64,000 nucleotides of DNA from Kribbella jiaozuonensis (GCF_005233875.1 NZ_SZPZ01000003.1:1234489-1298488); one strand, 5' to 3'. Counted from the stretch's first letter, positions 1 to 9,672 are shown. Numbers and translations are program-made. The notes: generated by a model from the letters alone, not told the origin.

Positions 1-2
1 CG

Positions 3-1742
3 GCGTACCGCTTCCGCTCGCGGCCGTTCGACCTGGTGTCGGTGCCGTCGGTGGCCGAGCACGACGCGTCCGGTGCGGCGATCCGGATCGACTACCGGCG
101 CGGCAAGGTGATGCGCCGGCTGGCCGGCGACGACCCGCAGGTCAACGAGGAGTGGATCTCCGACAAGGACCGGTTCGCGTTCCAGTACGCGACCACCGGC
201 GACCGGCTGACCCACCCGATGATCCGCGAGGACGGCGAGCTGCGGCCGGCGTCCTGGCCGGAGGCACTCTCTTTCGCGGCCGAGAAGCTGAACGCGGCCC
301 GCGGCAACGCGGCGGTGCTGACCGGTGGCCGGCTGACCCTCGAGGACGCCTACGCGTACTCGAAGTTCGCGCGGGTCGCCCTGGGCAGCAACGACATCGA
401 CTTCCGGGCCCGGCCGCACTCCGCGGAGGAGGCGGACTTCCTCGCCGCCGCGGTGGCCGGCACGGGTCTGGGTACGACGTTCACCGATCTGGAGAACGCC
501 GGCACCGTGCTGTTCGCTGGGTTCGAGCCCGAGGAAGAGGCAGCGTCGGTCTTCCTCCGGGTCCGCAAGGGCGTCCGGACGCACGGGACCAAGGTGTTCA
601 CGGTCGCGGCGCACCGCTCGCGCGGCATCGAGAAGCTGGACGGCGTCGCCGTACTGACATCGCCCGGTACCGAGGCCGCCGTACTCGGGGATCTCGGTAA
701 CGCCGGTGAGGCCGGCGCACCTGCCCGGGCCGCGCTCGGTACGGACTCGATCATCGTCGTCGGCGAGCGGCTGGCGAGCGTCCCGGGCGGGTACTCGGCC
801 GCGCTGCGGCTGGCGCTCGACACGGGTGCGCAGCTGGCCTGGATCCCGCGCCGTGCGGGTGACCGGAGCGCGCTCGAGGCCGGCTGCCTGCCGGGTCTGC
901 TGCCCGGTGGCCGCCTGGTGACCGACCCGCAGGCGCGGGTCGACCTGCAGGCCGCCTGGGACGTGGAGCACCTGCCGGCCGAGACCGGCAAGGACCTGAC
1001 GGAGATCCTCGCCAACGCCGGATCGCTGCAGGCGCTGGTCGTCGCGGGTGTCGAGATCGACGACCTGCCCGACCCGGCCGCGGCGCTGGCCGCGCTCGAG
1101 GCGGCGCCGTTCGTGGTCAGCTTCGAGGTCCGCAACTCCCAGGTGACCGAGTACGCCGACGTGGTCTTCCCGGTCGTACCGCCGGTGGAGAAGTCCGGCA
1201 CCTTCGTGAACTGGGAGGGCCGCGAGCGGTCGTTCCCGGTCGTGCTCAAGGTGCCGACCGCGATGCCGGACGTCCGCGCGCTGGCCGCGCTGTCGCAGGA
1301 GATGGGCCGCTCGATCGGGTTCAGCACGCCGGACGGCGCGAAGCGCGAGTTCGACGAGCTCGGCCGCTGGGACGGCGACCGTGCGCAGGAGCCGACGTAC
1401 CAGGCCGCTCCGGCGCTCGGCGCGTTCGACTCCACCCGCCTCGCGACCTGGCGGATGCTGATCGACGACAGCCGGGCCTGCGACGGTGAGCCGCACCTGA
1501 CCGCGACCGCGCGTACGCCGGTCGCCCGGATCTCGCTCACCACCGCACGCCGGGTCGGTGTCGCCGACGGGGACGAGCTGGTGGTGAGCACCGACGCCGG
1601 GTCGATCCGGCTGCCGGTCGTGATCACCCCGATGACCGACAACGTGGTCTGGCTGCCGACCAACTCGGCCGACTCCCACGTCCGCCGGTCACTGCACGCA
1701 GACCATGGCTCGATCGTGACGATCGCCGGAGGGAACGCATGA
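3..1742 (+). CDS. nuoG: NADH-quinone oxidoreductase subunit NuoG, 5'-truncated by the window edge
   Basis: This is the large molybdopterin-fold subunit of the peripheral arm of complex I. It carries electrons from the NADH module towards the quinone-reducing core. The frame is open from base 3 with no start, so only the C-terminal ~580 residues are seen. It begins at the domain that in many NuoG proteins binds the extra N7 4Fe-4S cluster, with recognisable stretches RRGKVMRRLAGDDPQVNEEW and DRFAFQYAT. The four positions of the C-x2-C-x3-C-x27-C pattern read Ala (54-56), Asp (63-65), Ala (75-77) and Ser (159-161), so N7 cannot form. The rest keeps the oxidoreductase fold and the C-terminal molybdopterin-binding-like barrel. 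The stop overlaps the nuoH ATG (ATGA). Identity is secure from synteny with nuoH-N. Confidence 0.93.
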   Translation, partial: AYRFRSRPFDLVSVPSVAEHDASGAAIRIDYRRGKVMRRLAGDDPQVNEEWISDKDRFAFQYATTGDRLTHPMIREDGELRPASWPEALSFAAEKLNAARGNAAVLTGGRLTLEDAYAYSKFARVALGSNDIDFRARPHSAEEADFLAAAVAGTGLGTTFTDLENAGTVLFAGFEPEEEAASVFLRVRKGVRTHGTKVFTVAAHRSRGIEKLDGVAVLTSPGTEAAVLGDLGNAGEAGAPARAALGTDSIIVVGERLASVPGGYSAALRLALDTGAQLAWIPRRAGDRSALEAGCLPGLLPGGRLVTDPQARVDLQAAWDVEHLPAETGKDLTEILANAGSLQALVVAGVEIDDLPDPAAALAALEAAPFVVSFEVRNSQVTEYADVVFPVVPPVEKSGTFVNWEGRERSFPVVLKVPTAMPDVRALAALSQEMGRSIGFSTPDGAKREFDELGRWDGDRAQEPTYQAAPALGAFDSTRLATWRMLIDDSRACDGEPHLTATARTPVARISLTTARRVGVADGDELVVSTDAGSIRLPVVITPMTDNVVWLPTNSADSHVRRSLHADHGSIVTIAGGNA

Positions 1743-3052
1743 CCATCCCACTCGCCGTGCCGGATGCGGGGGTCGGTCACGACCCCTGGTGGGTGATCCT
1801 GATCAAGGTCCTCTTCATCTTCGTCTTCCTGGTGGTGTTGACGCTGTTCAACATCTGGTGGGAGCGCCGGGTCGTGGCCCGGATGCAGCAGCGGATCGGC
1901 CCGAACGTGCACGGCCCGCAGGGTCTGCTGCAGTCGCTGGCCGACGGCGTCAAGCTGATGCTGAAGGAAGACCTGATGCCGAAGGGCGTCGACCGGTTCG
2001 TCTTCGTGCTCGCGCCCGCGATCGTCGCCGTACCGGCCTTCCTCACCTTCGCGGTGATCCCGTTCGGGCCGACGGTGCGGATTCCCTGGACCGACACCTA
2101 CACCCGGCTGCAGCTGACCGACCTGCCGGTCTCGGCGCTGTACGTGATGGCGGTCGCCTCGATCGGCATCTACGGCATCGTGCTCGGCGGCTGGTCGTCG
2201 AACTCGACGTACTCGCTGCTCGGCGGTCTGCGCTCGAGCGCGCAGATGATCTCGTACGAGGTCGGCATGGGGCTGGCCCTGGTGACCGTGTTCCTGTTCG
2301 CCGGTTCGATGTCCACCTCGGAGATCGTGGCCGCGCAGTCGCACCAGACCGTGCACTGGTTCGGGACGGCGATCCCGCTGCCCGGGTGGTACGCGTTCCT
2401 GTTGTTCCCGTCGTTCGTGATCTACGTGATCTCGATGGTCGGCGAGACGAACCGGGCGCCGTTCGACCTGCCCGAGGCCGAGGGCGAGCTGGTGGCCGGC
2501 TTCCTGACCGAGTACTCCTCGATCAAGTACGCGATGTTCTTCCTGGCCGAGTACATCAACATGGCGACCGTGTCCGCGCTGGCCACCACGCTGTTCCTGG
2601 GCGGCTGGCGGGCACCGTGGCCGATCTCGATCTGGGACGGCGCGAACTCCGGCTACTGGCCGGTGCTGTGGTTCATGGGCAAGCTGATGGCCTTCATCTT
2701 CTTCTACATCTGGCTGCGCGGAACGCTGCCGCGGCTGCGCTACGACCAGTTCATGAAGCTCGGCTGGAAGATCCTGATCCCGATCTCGCTGGCCTGGATC
2801 CTGCTGGTCGCCACCGTCCGCGCGGTCGGCCGGGAGACCAACTTCAGCCGGACGACGCTGCTGGTCGCGGCCGCCGTGGTGCTGGTGATCGCGGTCATCA
2901 GCATGTTCGTCCCGCAGAAGCCGAAGGACGAGGACAAGCCTGAGGTTGCCGACGGCAAGGAATTCGACGCCTTCGCCGGTGGCTTCCCGGTTCCACCACC
3001 GATCACCACTCAACAGTCCGAGACGAAATCGGGGGCAGCCTCCCGTGGCTAG
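1739..3052 (+). CDS. nuoH: NADH-quinone oxidoreductase subunit NuoH
   Basis: Membrane subunit joining the peripheral arm to the proton-pumping arm. It forms part of the quinone chamber and the first proton path. 437 residues with about eight to nine hydrophobic segments. The conserved loop ETNRAPFDLPEAEGELVAG lies near residues 236-254, with the acidic cluster Glu246, Glu248, Glu250 and Glu258 intact. The C-terminal ~45 residues form a hydrophilic tail (KPKDEDKPEV...) typical of longer actinobacterial NuoH. The start overlaps the nuoG stop, and the end overlaps the nuoI start by 8 bases, so translation is probably coupled. It serves as the canonical reference for the divergent second NuoH at 49166. 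Confidence 0.97.
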   Translation: MTIPLAVPDAGVGHDPWWVILIKVLFIFVFLVVLTLFNIWWERRVVARMQQRIGPNVHGPQGLLQSLADGVKLMLKEDLMPKGVDRFVFVLAPAIVAVPAFLTFAVIPFGPTVRIPWTDTYTRLQLTDLPVSALYVMAVASIGIYGIVLGGWSSNSTYSLLGGLRSSAQMISYEVGMGLALVTVFLFAGSMSTSEIVAAQSHQTVHWFGTAIPLPGWYAFLLFPSFVIYVISMVGETNRAPFDLPEAEGELVAGFLTEYSSIKYAMFFLAEYINMATVSALATTLFLGGWRAPWPISIWDGANSGYWPVLWFMGKLMAFIFFYIWLRGTLPRLRYDQFMKLGWKILIPISLAWILLVATVRAVGRETNFSRTTLLVAAAVVLVIAVISMFVPQKPKDEDKPEVADGKEFDAFAGGFPVPPPITTQQSETKSGAASRG

Positions 3053-3593
3053 TGTCAAAGAGTCCCTCTGGGACCCGGTAGCCGGGTTCGGCGTCACCTT
3101 CCGGACGATGTTCCGGAAGGTGTTCACCGAGGAGTACCCGTTCGAGAAGAAGCCGACCGCACCGCGCTTCCACGGCCGGCACCAGCTGAACCGCTGGCCG
3201 GACGGGCTGGAGAAGTGCATCGGCTGTGAGCTGTGCGCGTGGGCATGCCCCGCGGACGCGATCTACGTCGAGGGTGCCGACAACACCGAGGGCGGCCGGA
3301 TGTCGCCGGGTGAGCGGTACGGGCGCGTCTACCAGATCAACTACCTGCGCTGCATCCTCTGCGGTCTGTGCATCGAGGCCTGCCCGACCCGGGCGCTCAC
3401 GATGACCAACGAGTACGAGCTGGCCGACACCAGCCGCGAGTCCCTCATCTACGAGAAGAAGGACCTGCTGGCGCCGCTGCTGCCGGGTATGCAGGAGCCG
3501 CCGCACGAGATGCAGCTCGGCGCGACCGAGAAGGACTACTACCTCGGTCTGACCGGTGCCGCCGTACCGGCCGAGGGGAGTGACGCGAAGTGA
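3045..3593 (+). CDS. nuoI: NADH-quinone oxidoreductase subunit NuoI
   Basis: Two-cluster ferredoxin-like subunit carrying N6a and N6b on the electron path to N2. The GTG at 3045 gives the expected N-terminus (VASVKESLWDPVAGFG) and has a G-rich ribosome site near 3031-3036. The frame is open further upstream, but that part reads nuoH DNA and was left out. 182 residues. First 4Fe-4S motif Cys58, Cys61, Cys64, Cys68; second motif Cys103, Cys106, Cys109, Cys113; all eight ligands are present. Overlaps nuoH at its 5' end and nuoJ (GTGA) at its 3' end. Confidence 0.96.
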   Translation: MASVKESLWDPVAGFGVTFRTMFRKVFTEEYPFEKKPTAPRFHGRHQLNRWPDGLEKCIGCELCAWACPADAIYVEGADNTEGGRMSPGERYGRVYQINYLRCILCGLCIEACPTRALTMTNEYELADTSRESLIYEKKDLLAPLLPGMQEPPHEMQLGATEKDYYLGLTGAAVPAEGSDAK

Positions 3594-4390
3594 TCACCCT
3601 GGTGACCGGCCCGCAGGTCGCGTTCTGGCTGCTGGCCCCGGTGATGATCCTGGCCGCGATCGGCATGGTGCTGGTCCGCAAGGCGGTGCACTCGGCGCTG
3701 CTGCTGGCGACCGTGATGATCTGCCTCGCGGTGCAGTACGCCGCCCAGGACGCGCCGTTCCTGTTCGCAGTACAGATCATCGTCTACACCGGCGCGATCC
3801 TGATGCTGTTCCTGTTCGTGCTGATGCTGGTCGGCGTCGACGCCTCGGACTCGCTGGTGGAGACGATCCGCGGTCAGCGGCTGCTGGCCGGGATCGCGTT
3901 CATCGCGTTCGGCGTACTGCTGGTCGCCGCCGTCGGCAACGCGACGTTCGGGCACCCGACCGGGCTGGCCGACGCGCAGCCGGACGGGAACCCGAAGGCG
4001 ATCGCGGCGCTGTTGTTCGGCAAGTACGTCTGGGCGTTCGAGGTCACCTCGGCGCTGCTGATCACCGCGGCGATGGGCGCCATGATGCTGGCCCACCGCG
4101 AGCGGCTGACCAAGAAGCGCACCCAGCGTGACCACGCCGAGGAGCGGATCCGCAAGTACGCCGAGCAGGGCATCCACCCTGGTCCGCTGCCGACCCCCGG
4201 CGTACTGGCCCGGCACAACGCCGTCGACACGCCGGCGCTGCTGCCCGACGGGTCGATCGCACCGACCTCGGTTTCGCGCGTGCTCCAGGCACGTGGCACC
4301 GTGTTCCCCGAAACCGAGGAGCGCGAAGAGATCGAGACGGTCCGGGAAATCAGCGAAGGCGAGTACCCGGCAGAGGAGGACGACAAGTGA
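3590..4390 (+). CDS. nuoJ: NADH-quinone oxidoreductase subunit NuoJ
   Basis: Membrane subunit at the junction of the quinone module and the antiporter-like subunits; its third helix takes part in coupling. 266 residues with five predicted membrane helices in the first ~170. Conserved stretch AVQIIVYTGAILMLFLFVLM lies near residues 60-80. A long hydrophilic C-terminal region follows (from about residue 165, HRERLTKKRTQRDHAEER onwards), rich in charged residues, as in other actinobacterial NuoJ. GTG start overlapping the nuoI stop; the 3' end overlaps the nuoK GTG. Confidence 0.95.
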   Translation: MITLVTGPQVAFWLLAPVMILAAIGMVLVRKAVHSALLLATVMICLAVQYAAQDAPFLFAVQIIVYTGAILMLFLFVLMLVGVDASDSLVETIRGQRLLAGIAFIAFGVLLVAAVGNATFGHPTGLADAQPDGNPKAIAALLFGKYVWAFEVTSALLITAAMGAMMLAHRERLTKKRTQRDHAEERIRKYAEQGIHPGPLPTPGVLARHNAVDTPALLPDGSIAPTSVSRVLQARGTVFPETEEREEIETVREISEGEYPAEEDDK

Positions 4391-4686
4391 GCACCGAGCC
4401 GTACATCGTGCTTGCGGCGATTCTTTTCAGCATCGGCGCACTGGGCGTGCTGGTACGCCGGAACGCGATCGTCGTCTTCATGTGCGTCGAACTGATGCTG
4501 AACGCGACCAACCTCGCGTTCGTCAGCTTCGCCCGCCAGCACGGCAACCTCGACGGTCAGATCGCCGCCTTCTTCGTGATGGTGGTGGCCGCGGCCGAGG
4601 TCGTGATCGGGCTGGCGATCATCATGGCCATCTTCCGCACCCGTCGCTCGGCCTCGGTCGACGACGCCAACCTGCTCAAGTACTGA
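4387..4686 (+). CDS. nuoK: NADH-quinone oxidoreductase subunit NuoK
   Basis: Small three-helix membrane subunit, homologous to MrpC, that carries two membrane glutamates of the central proton path. 99 residues, the normal length. The motif CVELMLNATNLAFVSFAR (helix 2) and the glutamate in AAAEVVIGLAI (helix 3) are visible. GTG start overlaps the nuoJ stop. Eleven bases separate it from nuoL. Confidence 0.96.
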   Translation: MSTEPYIVLAAILFSIGALGVLVRRNAIVVFMCVELMLNATNLAFVSFARQHGNLDGQIAAFFVMVVAAAEVVIGLAIIMAIFRTRRSASVDDANLLKY

Positions 4687-4697
4687 GGTAAGCACCG

Positions 4698-6566
4698 ATG
4701 AGTCATGAGCTGACGTGGCTGCTGGTCGCGGTACCGGCGGTGTCCGCGGCGATCCTGTTGCTCGGTGGCAAGGCCACCAACGCATGGGGTCACCTGCTGG
4801 GCACGCTGGCGCCGCTGATCTCCTTCGCCTTCGGCGTCGTGCTGTTCTTCCAGATGCGCGGCAAGCCCGACGGCGAGCGGTCCGAGACGGTCAAGCTGTT
4901 CGAGTGGTTCTCGGTCGGCCACATCACGGTCGACTTCACCCTGCTGATCGACCCGCTGTCGATCCTGTTCGTGCTGCTGATCACCGGTGTGGGTTCGCTG
5001 ATCCACATCTACTCGATCGGCTACATGGAGCACGACGAGCGCCGGCGGCGGTTCTTCGGGTACCTGAACCTGTTCATCGCCTCGATGCTGCTGCTGGTGC
5101 TGGCCGCCGACTACCTGCTGGTCTTCGTCGGCTGGGAGGGCGTCGGTCTGGCGTCGTACCTTCTGATCGGCTTCTGGCAGTACAAGACGACGGCAGCGGT
5201 CGCCGCGAAGAAGGCGTTCGTGGTGAACCGGGTCGGTGACATCGGCCTCTCGCTCGCGGTGATGAGCATGTGGGCGCTGTTCGGCTCCTCGGCCTTCGGC
5301 ACCGTGAACGCCGGCGCCGAGCACCTGTCGAAGACCTGGGCCACACTGCTCGGCCTGATGCTGCTGCTGGCCGCCTGCGGTAAGTCCGCGCAGGTGCCGC
5401 TGCAGTCCTGGCTGCTGGACGCGATGGAAGGCCCGACCCCGGTGTCGGCGCTGATCCACGCGGCGACCATGGTCACCGCGGGCGTCTACCTGGTGGTCCG
5501 CTCGCACGCGATCTTCGAGCAGTCCGACGCCGCCTCGACCGCGGTGGTGATCGTCGGTACGGTCACCGCGCTCGCCGGCGCGATCATCGGTTGCGCCAAG
5601 GACGACATCAAGAAGGCGCTGGCCGGTTCGACGATGAGCCAGATCGGCTACATGATGCTGGCCGCCGGCCTCGGCCCGGCCGGGTACGTGTTCGCGATCT
5701 TCCACCTGCTCACCCACGGCTTCTTCAAGGCCAACATGTTCCTCGGCGCCGGATCGGTTATGCACGGCATGAACGACGACGTGAACATGCGCCACTACGG
5801 AGCCCTGCGGACGGCGATGAAGGTCACCTTCGTGACGTTCGGCTTCGGCTACCTGGCGATCCTCGGCATCCCGCCGTTCGCCGGCTTCTTCAGCAAGGAC
5901 AAGATCATCGAGGCCGCGTTCGCGGACAACATCGTGATCGGTCTCTGTGCGCTGCTCGGCGCCGGTATCACCGCGTTCTACATGACGCGGGTGATGATGA
6001 TGACGTTCTTCGGCAAGAAGCGCTGGGACGACGACGTGCACCCGCACGAGTCGCCCAAGGTGATGACGTGGCCGCTGATCATCCTGGCCGCGCTCTCCCT
6101 CGGCGGCGGTGCGCTGTACTTCGCCGGCCACTGGATCGTCGACTGGCTGACCCCGGTCGTCGGTCACGAGGAGGAGCACGCTCGGCTGAGTGCGACCGTG
6201 ATGACGATCATCACGCTCGCGGTCGTTGCCGTCGGCATCGCGATCTCGGTGCTGATGTACCGCCGGGACATCCCGCGCGAGGCGCCGGCCGGCTCGCCGA
6301 TCACCACGTTCGCGCGCCGTGACCTGTACGGCGACGCACTGAACGAGGCCCTCTTCATGCGCCCGGGCCAGTACCTGACCCGGACCCTGGTCTGGCTCGA
6401 CAACCGGGGCGTCGACGGCCTGGTCAACGGCCTGGCCGCACTCTTCGGCGGACTGTCCGGCCGGCTCCGCCGGTTCCAGACGGGCTTCGTCCGTTCGTAC
6501 GCACTCAGCATGGTCTTCGGCGCCGCATTCGTGGTCGTCGCCCTCCTCGCGGTGAGGTTGTCGTGA
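4698..6566 (+). CDS. nuoL: NADH-quinone oxidoreductase subunit NuoL
   Basis: Distal antiporter-like proton-pumping subunit. 622 residues, a typical full length that includes the C-terminal lateral-helix region. Seen directly: the TM5 glutamate motif GWEGVGLASYLLIGFWQY, the TM7 lysine in GKSAQVPLQSWLLDAMEG, the ALIHAATMVTAGVY stretch, and the late RLRRFQTGFVRSYALSM segment before the last helix. Strong ribosome site GAGGTAAG upstream of the ATG. The stop region overlaps the nuoM GTG by four bases. Confidence 0.97.
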   Translation: MSHELTWLLVAVPAVSAAILLLGGKATNAWGHLLGTLAPLISFAFGVVLFFQMRGKPDGERSETVKLFEWFSVGHITVDFTLLIDPLSILFVLLITGVGSLIHIYSIGYMEHDERRRRFFGYLNLFIASMLLLVLAADYLLVFVGWEGVGLASYLLIGFWQYKTTAAVAAKKAFVVNRVGDIGLSLAVMSMWALFGSSAFGTVNAGAEHLSKTWATLLGLMLLLAACGKSAQVPLQSWLLDAMEGPTPVSALIHAATMVTAGVYLVVRSHAIFEQSDAASTAVVIVGTVTALAGAIIGCAKDDIKKALAGSTMSQIGYMMLAAGLGPAGYVFAIFHLLTHGFFKANMFLGAGSVMHGMNDDVNMRHYGALRTAMKVTFVTFGFGYLAILGIPPFAGFFSKDKIIEAAFADNIVIGLCALLGAGITAFYMTRVMMMTFFGKKRWDDDVHPHESPKVMTWPLIILAALSLGGGALYFAGHWIVDWLTPVVGHEEEHARLSATVMTIITLAVVAVGIAISVLMYRRDIPREAPAGSPITTFARRDLYGDALNEALFMRPGQYLTRTLVWLDNRGVDGLVNGLAALFGGLSGRLRRFQTGFVRSYALSMVFGAAFVVVALLAVRLS

Positions 6567-8086
6567 ACATCGGTTGGCTGACCCTGTTACTGCTCCTGCC
6601 ATTCGTCGGGGCCGTCGCGACGATGCTGGTGCCCAAGGCGAAAGGCCTGCTGGCCAAGCAGATCGCGCTCGGGTTCTCGCTCGTCACGCTGGTGCTGACC
6701 GTGATCGTTGCGATCGGCTACCACCGCAACGGCGCCGACGACTACGCCGAGACGTACACCTGGATCAAGGCCTTCGGCGCGCACTACGCGCTCGGCCTCG
6801 ACGGTGTCGGCGTGGTGCTGGTGGTGCTGACCGCGCTGCTGTCGCCGATCGTGATCATCGCGTCTTGGAACGACGCACAGAACGGCCGCTGGTCGGAGAA
6901 GTCCTTCTTCGCCTGGATCCTCGGCCTGGAGGCACTGTCGATCGGCGTGTTCGCCGCGACCGACGTGTTCCTCTTCTACGTGCTGTTCGAGGCCACGCTG
7001 ATCCCGATGTACTTCCTGATCGGCGGCTTCGGCGGTCCGCAGCGTTCGTACGCCGCGGTGAAGTTCCTGCTGTACTCGCTGCTCGGCGGTCTGCTCATGC
7101 TGGCCTCGGTCGTCGGCCTGTACGTCGTCTCGGCCAAGCACGGCGCCCCGTCGTACCTGCTGTCCGACATGGTGAAGCTGGACATGAGCCAGAACACCGA
7201 GCGCTGGCTGTTCCTCGGCTTCATGTTCGCGTTCGCGGTCAAGGCGCCGATGGTGCCGTTCCACACCTGGCTGCCGGACGCGGCCGGTGAGGCGACGCCG
7301 GGTACGTCGGTGCTGCTGGTCGGCATCCTGGACAAGATCGGCACCTTCGGGATGATCCGGTTCTGCCTGGGCCTGTTCCCGAACGCGTCCCAGTGGGCCA
7401 CCCCGGTCGTGCTGGTGCTCGCGCTGATCTCGGTGCTGTACGGCGCGCTGCTGGCGATCGGGCAGACCGACATCAAGCGGCTGATCGCGTACACCTCGAT
7501 CTCGCACTTCGGCTTCATCGTGATGGGTATCTTCGCGCTGACGTCGCAGGGCCTGACCGGGTCGACGCTGTACATGTTCAACCACGGTCTCTCCACCGCG
7601 GCGCTGTTCCTCGTCGCCGGATACCTGATCTCCCGGCGCGGGTCCGCGCGGATCGCCGACTACGGCGGGGTCGAGAAGGTGGCACCGGTGCTGGCCGGCA
7701 CGTTCCTGTTCGCCGGCCTGTCCAGCCTCGCGCTGCCCGGTCTGTCGCCGTTCATCTCCGAGTTCATGGTGCTGGCCGGGACGTTCAGCCGGCACAAGGT
7801 GATCGCGGTGATCGCCGTACTCGGTATCGTGCTGGCCGCGCTGTACATCCTGCTGATGTACCAACGCACGATGACCGGTCCGGTCCGCGACGGGATCGAG
7901 AAACTGAAGGACCTGAACCCGCGTGAGGTGCTCGCGATCGCGCCGCTGGTGATCCTGATCATCGGCTTCGGTATCTACCCCAAGCCCGTGGTCGACATCA
8001 TCAAGCCCGCGGTCGAATCGACCATGCAGCGGGTCGGCGTGACCGACAAGGCACCGCAGATCCCCGTGACGGAGGGACAGAAGTGA
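6563..8086 (+). CDS. nuoM: NADH-quinone oxidoreductase subunit NuoM
   Basis: Middle antiporter-like proton-pumping subunit. 507 residues with about 14 membrane helices. Markers: FYVLFEATLIPMYFLIGGFG (TM5 glutamate), AVKAPMVPFHTWLPDAAGEA (TM7 lysine), IKRLIAYTSISHFGFIVMG, and LSPFISEFMVLAGTF near the C-terminus. GTG start overlapping nuoL (GTGA); the TGA overlaps the nuoN start. Ordinary member of the family in every visible respect. Confidence 0.97.
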   Translation: MNIGWLTLLLLLPFVGAVATMLVPKAKGLLAKQIALGFSLVTLVLTVIVAIGYHRNGADDYAETYTWIKAFGAHYALGLDGVGVVLVVLTALLSPIVIIASWNDAQNGRWSEKSFFAWILGLEALSIGVFAATDVFLFYVLFEATLIPMYFLIGGFGGPQRSYAAVKFLLYSLLGGLLMLASVVGLYVVSAKHGAPSYLLSDMVKLDMSQNTERWLFLGFMFAFAVKAPMVPFHTWLPDAAGEATPGTSVLLVGILDKIGTFGMIRFCLGLFPNASQWATPVVLVLALISVLYGALLAIGQTDIKRLIAYTSISHFGFIVMGIFALTSQGLTGSTLYMFNHGLSTAALFLVAGYLISRRGSARIADYGGVEKVAPVLAGTFLFAGLSSLALPGLSPFISEFMVLAGTFSRHKVIAVIAVLGIVLAALYILLMYQRTMTGPVRDGIEKLKDLNPREVLAIAPLVILIIGFGIYPKPVVDIIKPAVESTMQRVGVTDKAPQIPVTEGQK

Positions 8087-9672
8087 GCGCGATGTTGCTG
8101 CCGCTGGCGGACTTCACGGCGCCGAAGATCGAGTACAACGAGCTGGCTCCGCTGCTCGTCGTCTTCGGTGCGGCGTGCGTCGGCGTCCTGGTCGAGGCGT
8201 TCCTGCCCCGGTCCTTGCGGCACCTGGTGCAGCTGTCGATCACGGTGGTCGCCGTGGTCGTGTCGGGGGTCCTGACCGGCATCCTGATGAACGACAACAA
8301 GGAACTGATCGCCGCGCAGGGTGCGATCTCGGTGGACGGCCCCGCGCTGTTCACCTGGCTGATCCTGCTGGCGCTGACGCTGATCAGCGTGCTGCTGTTC
8401 GCCGAGCGGTCGATCGACGGCGGCCTGTCCGCGTTCGCCGGCCAGGCGGCCGCCGTACCGGGTTCCGAGGCCGAGCGGGAGGGTACGGCGGCCCGGATCG
8501 AGCACACCGAGATCTTCCCGCTGACCCTGTTCGCGGTCGGCGGCATGATGCTGTTCGCCGCGTCGAACGACCTGCTGGTGCTGTTCGTCGCGCTCGAGGT
8601 CTTCTCGCTGCCGCTGTACCTGCTCTGCGGCCTGGCGCGTCGTCGCCGGCTGATCTCGCAGGAAGCCGCGATGAAGTACTTCCTGCTCGGTGCGTTCTCG
8701 TCGGCGTTCCTGCTGTTCGGCATCGCGCTGCTCTACGGGTACGCCGGCACCATGTCGCTCGGCGGGATCGCGGACGCGCTGTCCACCCAGACCGGTGGCG
8801 ACACGATCCTGCTGGCCGGGACCGGCCTGGTGGGTGTCGGCCTGCTGTTCAAGGTCGGCGGCGTACCGTTCCACTCCTGGACCCCGGACGTGTACCAGGG
8901 CGCCCCGACGCCGGTCACCGGCTTCATGGCGGCCTGCACCAAGATCGCCGCGTTCGTCGGTCTGATGCGGGTCTTCTACGTCGCCCTCGGCGGCACGCGC
9001 TGGGACTGGGCGCCGATGATGTGGATCGTCGCGATCCTCACCATGGTCATCGGTTCGATCGTCGCGATCACCCAGACCGACGTGAAGCGGATGCTGGCGT
9101 ACTCGTCGATCGCGCACGCAGGCTTCCTGCTGACCGCGTTCGTCGGCCTCGCGCAGGCGGGCAGCGGCGTACACAACGGGATCACGTCGACCCAGGCGGT
9201 GCTGTTCTACCTGGTCTCGTACGGCTTCCCGACCATCGGCGCGTTCGCCGTCGTCACGCTGGTGCGCGACGCCGGGGGCGAGGCGACCCATCTGTCCCGC
9301 TGGGCGGGCCTGGGCAAGAAGTCGCCGCTGCTGGCCGGCATCTTCGCGTTCTTCCTGCTGTCCTTCGCCGGTATCCCGCTGACCGCGGGCTTCACCGGCA
9401 AGTGGGCGGTCTTCAGCGCGGCCTGGACCGGCGGCGCGTGGCCGCTGGTCGTCGTCGCCGTACTGTCGAGCCTGGTGGCCGCGTTCTTCTACGTCCGCGT
9501 GATCGTGCTGATGTTCTTCTCCGACCTGCCGGCCGACGCGCCGGACGTGGCGCTGCCCGGCTGGCAGACCACGTCGGCCGTTGCGCTGGGTCTCGCCGCC
9601 ACGGTGGTTCTCGGTCTGGTTCCCGGACCGGTCCTCGACCTGGCGGCCCGAGCTGGTGAGTTCATCCGTTGA
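8083..9672 (+). CDS. nuoN: NADH-quinone oxidoreductase subunit NuoN
   Basis: Proximal antiporter-like proton-pumping subunit. 529 residues, about 14 helices. Key stretches: LLVLFVALEVFSLPLYLLCG (TM5 glutamate), LFKVGGVPFHSWTPDVYQGA (TM7 lysine) and VKRMLAYSSIAHAGFLLTA. There is a hydrophilic insert at about residues 120-140 (PGSEAEREGTAARIEHTE). GTG start in a GTGA overlap with nuoM. Last nuo gene of the main operon; it runs by a TTGA overlap into a polyprenyl synthase gene. Confidence 0.97.
   Translation: MSAMLLPLADFTAPKIEYNELAPLLVVFGAACVGVLVEAFLPRSLRHLVQLSITVVAVVVSGVLTGILMNDNKELIAAQGAISVDGPALFTWLILLALTLISVLLFAERSIDGGLSAFAGQAAAVPGSEAEREGTAARIEHTEIFPLTLFAVGGMMLFAASNDLLVLFVALEVFSLPLYLLCGLARRRRLISQEAAMKYFLLGAFSSAFLLFGIALLYGYAGTMSLGGIADALSTQTGGDTILLAGTGLVGVGLLFKVGGVPFHSWTPDVYQGAPTPVTGFMAACTKIAAFVGLMRVFYVALGGTRWDWAPMMWIVAILTMVIGSIVAITQTDVKRMLAYSSIAHAGFLLTAFVGLAQAGSGVHNGITSTQAVLFYLVSYGFPTIGAFAVVTLVRDAGGEATHLSRWAGLGKKSPLLAGIFAFFLLSFAGIPLTAGFTGKWAVFSAAWTGGAWPLVVVAVLSSLVAAFFYVRVIVLMFFSDLPADAPDVALPGWQTTSAVALGLAATVVLGLVPGPVLDLAARAGEFIR

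Noticed and set aside
350..3220. 956-codon open frame antisense to nuoG-nuoH-nuoI, and many similar long antisense frames over the nuo genes
   Set aside because: They run antisense to well-conserved genes, have Arg/Gln/His-rich low-complexity translations and no ribosome site; this is the usual third-position GC effect.
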